Shown here: in pieces, positions 40,253-42,638 of the stretch | Position numbering within the stretch: position 1 is the first letter of the stretch | How the letters are laid out: each line of letters begins with the position of its first letter | From: a virus | Virus record (IMG/VR): IMGVR_UViG_3300047299_000023 | Location: 1-42,638 of that record | Length of the DNA: 42,638 nucleotides | Reading direction: 5' to 3' (one strand) | Translations under genes and position numbers: made by a program | Notes under the pieces: generated by a model | The model's input: the letters and a program-made list of their open reading frames with translations, nothing else | Databases searched by the model: none | What the model was told of the DNA's origin: nothing

Positions 40253-40858
40253 TTAACGGTAACGTGCACGACGACCACCAGACCACGGGCGGCGGTAGCC
40301 AACAATGTTTGCAAGAGTAGCAGCCACACCGGGACGTGCTAGCATGTTAGCCTTCTTGCGACGAATGTGCTCAGCGTTGAATACAACGAAGGCGCGTTGA
40401 CGACGATCAGTTAAGAGCTGCGTCTTAGCTGCATCACCATCAATGGAGTTCTGAAATTGAATGAGGGCCTCAGCACCGATGTACGCACGGGCAGACATTG
40501 GCAGCTCATCAAAGGCTACCAAGCGGTGCAGGCGCACGGGTACAGAGTCATCGAATTTGTAAGTGCTATCGTCGTTGTTGTAGAGCTTACCATTACGCAT
40601 GGACACATTGGGTGACACAGCGATAGAGTCTACCGACAGACAATCTGACGGCAACAGGATTTCCTGATTACCGACTTGAGGAATTAGGGTTGGTGTTTCC
40701 ACGTTGAACCACCACTGGTCAGCCTGAATGCTGGCCTGCGCTACGTCGATGGATGCGAGTGCGCGTGGAACTACAGGATGAAATGCGTCAAGGTCGTTGA
40801 CTGGGAGTTCACCAAGCAGGCCTAGCATCTCGTTCACGATAGTGAGAGTTGTAATCAA
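40253..40858 (-). CDS. Tail tubular protein A, gp11-like
   Basis: This adaptor protein of about 201 aa sits between portal and nozzle. T7 gp11 has [20 protein letters not shown]; the corresponding part here is LTIVNEMLGLLGELPVNDL. WWFNVETPTLIPQ matches the T7 WTFNIEEGITLLP region. There is no ATG near the start. GGAG (40868-40865) precedes a TTG at 40858 by 6 nt, and I use that. A TTG at 40876 would lie inside the terminator loop and before the ribosome site. An ATT start at 40855 cannot be excluded. Confidence 0.9.
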   Translation of the reverse strand: MITTLTIVNEMLGLLGELPVNDLDAFHPVVPRALASIDVAQASIQADQWWFNVETPTLIPQVGNQEILLPSDCLSVDSIAVSPNVSMRNGKLYNNDDSTYKFDDSVPVRLHRLVAFDELPMSARAYIGAEALIQFQNSIDGDAAKTQLLTDRRQRAFVVFNAEHIRRKKANMLARPGVAATLANIVGYRRPWSGGRRARYR

Positions 40859-40874
40859 AATTTTCTCCAAAAGC

Positions 40875-40905
40875 AAAAAACCCCCACCGAATAAACGATG
40901 GGGGT
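40875..40905 (-). terminator. Strong intrinsic terminator after the capsid gene
   Basis: On the minus strand a 10-bp stem (ACCCCCATCG with CGGTGGGGGT, one G-T pair) has a 6-nt loop and runs straight into TTTTTT. It stands 24 bp after the capsid stop, exactly where T7 keeps its late terminator T-phi. Partial read-through would make capsid mRNA more abundant than tail mRNA. Confidence 0.9.
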
Positions 40906-40928
40906 ATTTGTGGCTAGGCCAGTGGTGC

Positions 40929-41945
40929 TTACGGCAGCATCAATGCGCCAGCGTACTCAGCACGGTTAGGGCCGACAGCGAAGGCCAAGTGGCTGTCCAC
41001 GAACCAAGACTTGTACAGCTTGTCGTAGAACACGTCAGTGGTCAACGGGATTGTCTCACCGCCCATGATGGCACGTGGGCTGAATGCCAACACGCCGAGC
41101 TTCGAGAAGTCGCCGTCATAAGCATTGCCGTTACCAGCGTTGGACAAGTGGTGGCCTGTGATGTTCAAGCCAGCGGGCAAGTTGTTCGAGCTGAACACAG
41201 GCACGCCGTAGGTCTTCAAGACCCAAGCATCGTTCACTTTGTTGCCAGCGGCAGTGACGTACTCAGTGTTGACCAACTGCTCAGCTTGGATCAGAGTGTA
41301 GTACTCCTCAGGCTTCACAACGATCATCACGTCATCATTGCGTGGGTCAACGTCTTTGTTCTCGAACTTGACCATCAAGCGAGCCAAAGCTGCGTACAAC
41401 TTGGCAGGGTCTTTCAAGTCCAATGCCGAGGCCAACACTTCTTGGTTGCCACCGAAGTGACCAGAAGGTTTGCCAGAGCTACCCTTAGAGAAGGTAGATT
41501 GTGTCAGCAACGCGGCCTTCACAGCTTGGATGAAGAACGCTTGATCCCAGAACTTAGCAATCTCTTTGCCTTGTTCAGTAGCGACTTCGCGGCGCACGTC
41601 GATCTGAGTTTGGAACACGTCCAGCAATGGGAACGATTCGCGGGCTGCAACCACAGTATCAACAGTCACAGAGTTCTTAGAGAAATCAGACTTGATACCG
41701 TCGAGTTGTTGGCCGGGCACAACCTTCTGCAAGGTCGATTTGCCAACTGCGTGGTTGGTGAATGTCGCAGTACCCTTCACGGTACGGACAGGCACAACAC
41801 CTTGCAACACCGAGCGGCGTGCAATGGTACCTTCAACCATGCCAGTAAATTCTTCAATGACAAGCGCCAGCTTCTCGGCTTGAGTGGAGTCAACGCCGTT
41901 GATAGCATTGGGGAACGTGACATTAAAGGTGTCGTCTAAGGCCAT
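40929..41945 (-). CDS. Major capsid protein, gp10-like
   Basis: This 338-aa HK97-fold capsid protein is close in length to T7 gp10A (345 aa). Family segments include LALVIEEFTGMVEGTIARRS, QGVVPVRTVKGTATFTNHAV, DVRREVATEQGKEIAKFWDQ, NDDVMIVVKPEEYYTLIQAE and FYDKLYKSWFVDSHLAFAVG. It forms the head shell around the scaffold. GGAG precedes the ATG (TAGGAGCCTACAATGG). It has its own upstream promoter-like motif and a terminator downstream, in keeping with high expression. Confidence 0.96.
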   Translation of the reverse strand: MALDDTFNVTFPNAINGVDSTQAEKLALVIEEFTGMVEGTIARRSVLQGVVPVRTVKGTATFTNHAVGKSTLQKVVPGQQLDGIKSDFSKNSVTVDTVVAARESFPLLDVFQTQIDVRREVATEQGKEIAKFWDQAFFIQAVKAALLTQSTFSKGSSGKPSGHFGGNQEVLASALDLKDPAKLYAALARLMVKFENKDVDPRNDDVMIVVKPEEYYTLIQAEQLVNTEYVTAAGNKVNDAWVLKTYGVPVFSSNNLPAGLNITGHHLSNAGNGNAYDGDFSKLGVLAFSPRAIMGGETIPLTTDVFYDKLYKSWFVDSHLAFAVGPNRAEYAGALMLP

Positions 41946-42000
41946 TGTAGGCTCCTATTTAAAATCCCGCCTTAAGATAGTCGGCGGTTAAGTTTAGAGA

Positions 42001-42045
42001 AACGAGGCCCGCCGCATGCAGCGGTCAGGTTCTCGTTATATGGAT
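42001..42045 (-). promoter_or_regulatory. Candidate late promoter copy 3 and leader stem before capsid gene
   Basis: ATCCATATAACG (42034-42045, minus strand) overlaps the scaffold stop codon, as copy 1 overlaps the RNA polymerase stop. The following leader can fold: ACGAG/CTCGT outer stem with CCGC-TGCAT-GCGG inside (42002-42037). In T7 the capsid gene likewise has its own strong promoter with a structured 5' end. The function is inferred from this parallel. Confidence 0.55.
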
Positions 42046-42638
42046 CAATAGCCAGCGCGTTTCGCCGCGAGGCGTTGGGCTTGCAATGCTTTGTAAGCTG
42101 GGTTGTCCGCAATGTCGCGACCACCTGCTTGACGTGACAGCTCTTGCACTGCCTCGGCGTACGCCTTAGCAGTAAGAGGTGCATTACCATTACCAGCAGC
42201 ACGGGAAGCGTTAGGGTTCACAGCCGAAGCTGGTTCCTGCACGCTACCAGAACTCTTGTTGTAGCACTGTACCAAATAATTCAGGGCCATCTTAGCTTGC
42301 GCACCACCAGCAGCCAAGGCTGCGTTGATAGCTTGCTTCTCTTGTGGGTCTGCGTTTGCAGATGCCCACGCTTGGACTTGTGCCCAGCGCTCAGGGCCAC
42401 CAGCAGCCTGATGAGCCATCTGGCCCAGTGCCGCTTCGTTAGCTTGGTGCTTCTCCACTGTGTTCTTGTACGCCTGCTCAGCCAGTGCAACCACGTCTTG
42501 ATAGCCAGCAGCCTTGGGGCCGAGAGTAGCAAGTTGTGCTTGAATCAGCGTGAAGTCACCAGTCATGGCAGCTTGCACAGCAGGGTGGTCAGGGCCGAAG
42601 CCGAGGCCACCAACAAAGTTCAATGCGTAGTCCAAACC
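42045..42638 (-). CDS. Capsid assembly scaffold protein, N-terminus cut by the window end
   Basis: The frame is open to the last base of the window, and 197 codons are present. The segment GPERWAQVQAWASANADPQE matches the T7 gp9 region GRERFDALYNHLETHNPEAA, and AALAAGGAQAKMALNYLV matches its continuation. In T7 about 200 residues precede this part, against about 80 here, so roughly 100 residues are missing. The start is at the other end of the window (ATG at 5-3 with AGGAG), not the TTG at 42635. The scaffold shapes the prohead and leaves before DNA entry. The C-terminus ends basic (AQRLAAKRAGY), usual for capsid contact. Confidence 0.85.
   Translation of the reverse strand, partial: GLDYALNFVGGLGFGPDHPAVQAAMTGDFTLIQAQLATLGPKAAGYQDVVALAEQAYKNTVEKHQANEAALGQMAHQAAGGPERWAQVQAWASANADPQEKQAINAALAAGGAQAKMALNYLVQCYNKSSGSVQEPASAVNPNASRAAGNGNAPLTAKAYAEAVQELSRQAGGRDIADNPAYKALQAQRLAAKRAGY

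Noticed and set aside
40929-41945. T7-like -1 frameshift giving a longer capsid form
   Set aside because: The capsid stop is followed within 24 bp by the terminator, which leaves no room for an extension.
1-42638. CRISPR arrays, integrase, excisionase or transposase genes
   Set aside because: No regularly spaced identical repeats with spacers and no protein with recombinase or transposase motifs were found.

Overview
The window is almost the whole genome of a T7-like podophage (Autographiviridae type, phiKMV-like gene order) that infects a Gram-negative bacterium. Every convincing gene lies on the minus strand. The hallmarks are a single-subunit RNA polymerase, family A DNA polymerase, separate primase and helicase genes, 5'-3' exonuclease, endonuclease VII and ATP-dependent ligase. 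The complete T7-style virion, packaging and lysis sets are also present. The RNA polymerase gene sits directly before the structural block, as in phiKMV, not among the early genes as in T7. The outer-membrane spanin lipoprotein and SAR endolysin point to a Gram-negative host. I see no tRNA genes, CRISPR, integrase, repressor or insertion sequences, which fits a strictly lytic phage.

Layout in transcription order (minus strand, falling coordinates). (1) 21431-19744: about 1.7 kb without genes. It holds a CG/CA alternating tract, a T-poor tract with GCACAG-like repeats, an array of at least seven extended -10 promoter-like motifs, a 16-bp palindrome just after the last of them, and a possible pseudoknot leader. 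The physical genome ends (direct terminal repeats) probably lie here. (2) 19743-14992: tightly packed small early genes, mostly of unknown function. They include a lipoprotein that may exclude superinfecting phage and three very short genes (36, 38 and 49 aa). (3) 14992-5299: DNA metabolism: primase, helicase, a wHTH protein, DNA polymerase, a putative SSB, exonuclease, endonuclease VII, a DnaQ-like exonuclease with a zinc ribbon, a DUF5664-like protein and ligase. (4) 5295-2851: RNA polymerase. (5) 2819-2 and, across the window ends, 42638-40929: pre-head genes, two gp7.3-like proteins, portal, scaffold and major capsid, closed by a strong terminator. (6) 40858-29823: tail tube A and B and three internal virion proteins; the largest carries an HELGH metallopeptidase-like motif. 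(7) 29768-25523: a tail fibre adaptor and two tandem RCC1-type beta-propeller proteins, the likely host-recognition devices. (8) 25520-21432: holin, small and large terminase, an Ig-like protein, SAR endolysin, an acetyltransferase and overlapping Rz/Rz1 spanins.

The window ends fall between portal and scaffold, neighbouring genes in this phage group. The sequence is therefore a permuted contig, and the scaffold N-terminus is missing. Three copies of a 12-bp motif (ATCCATATAACG on the minus strand) stand before the post-RNA-polymerase block, the capsid gene and the tail fibre gene. They are good candidates for promoters of the phage RNA polymerase. The inferred programme is that host polymerase starts at the promoter array and reads the early and replication genes through to the phage RNA polymerase, which then transcribes the virion and lysis genes.
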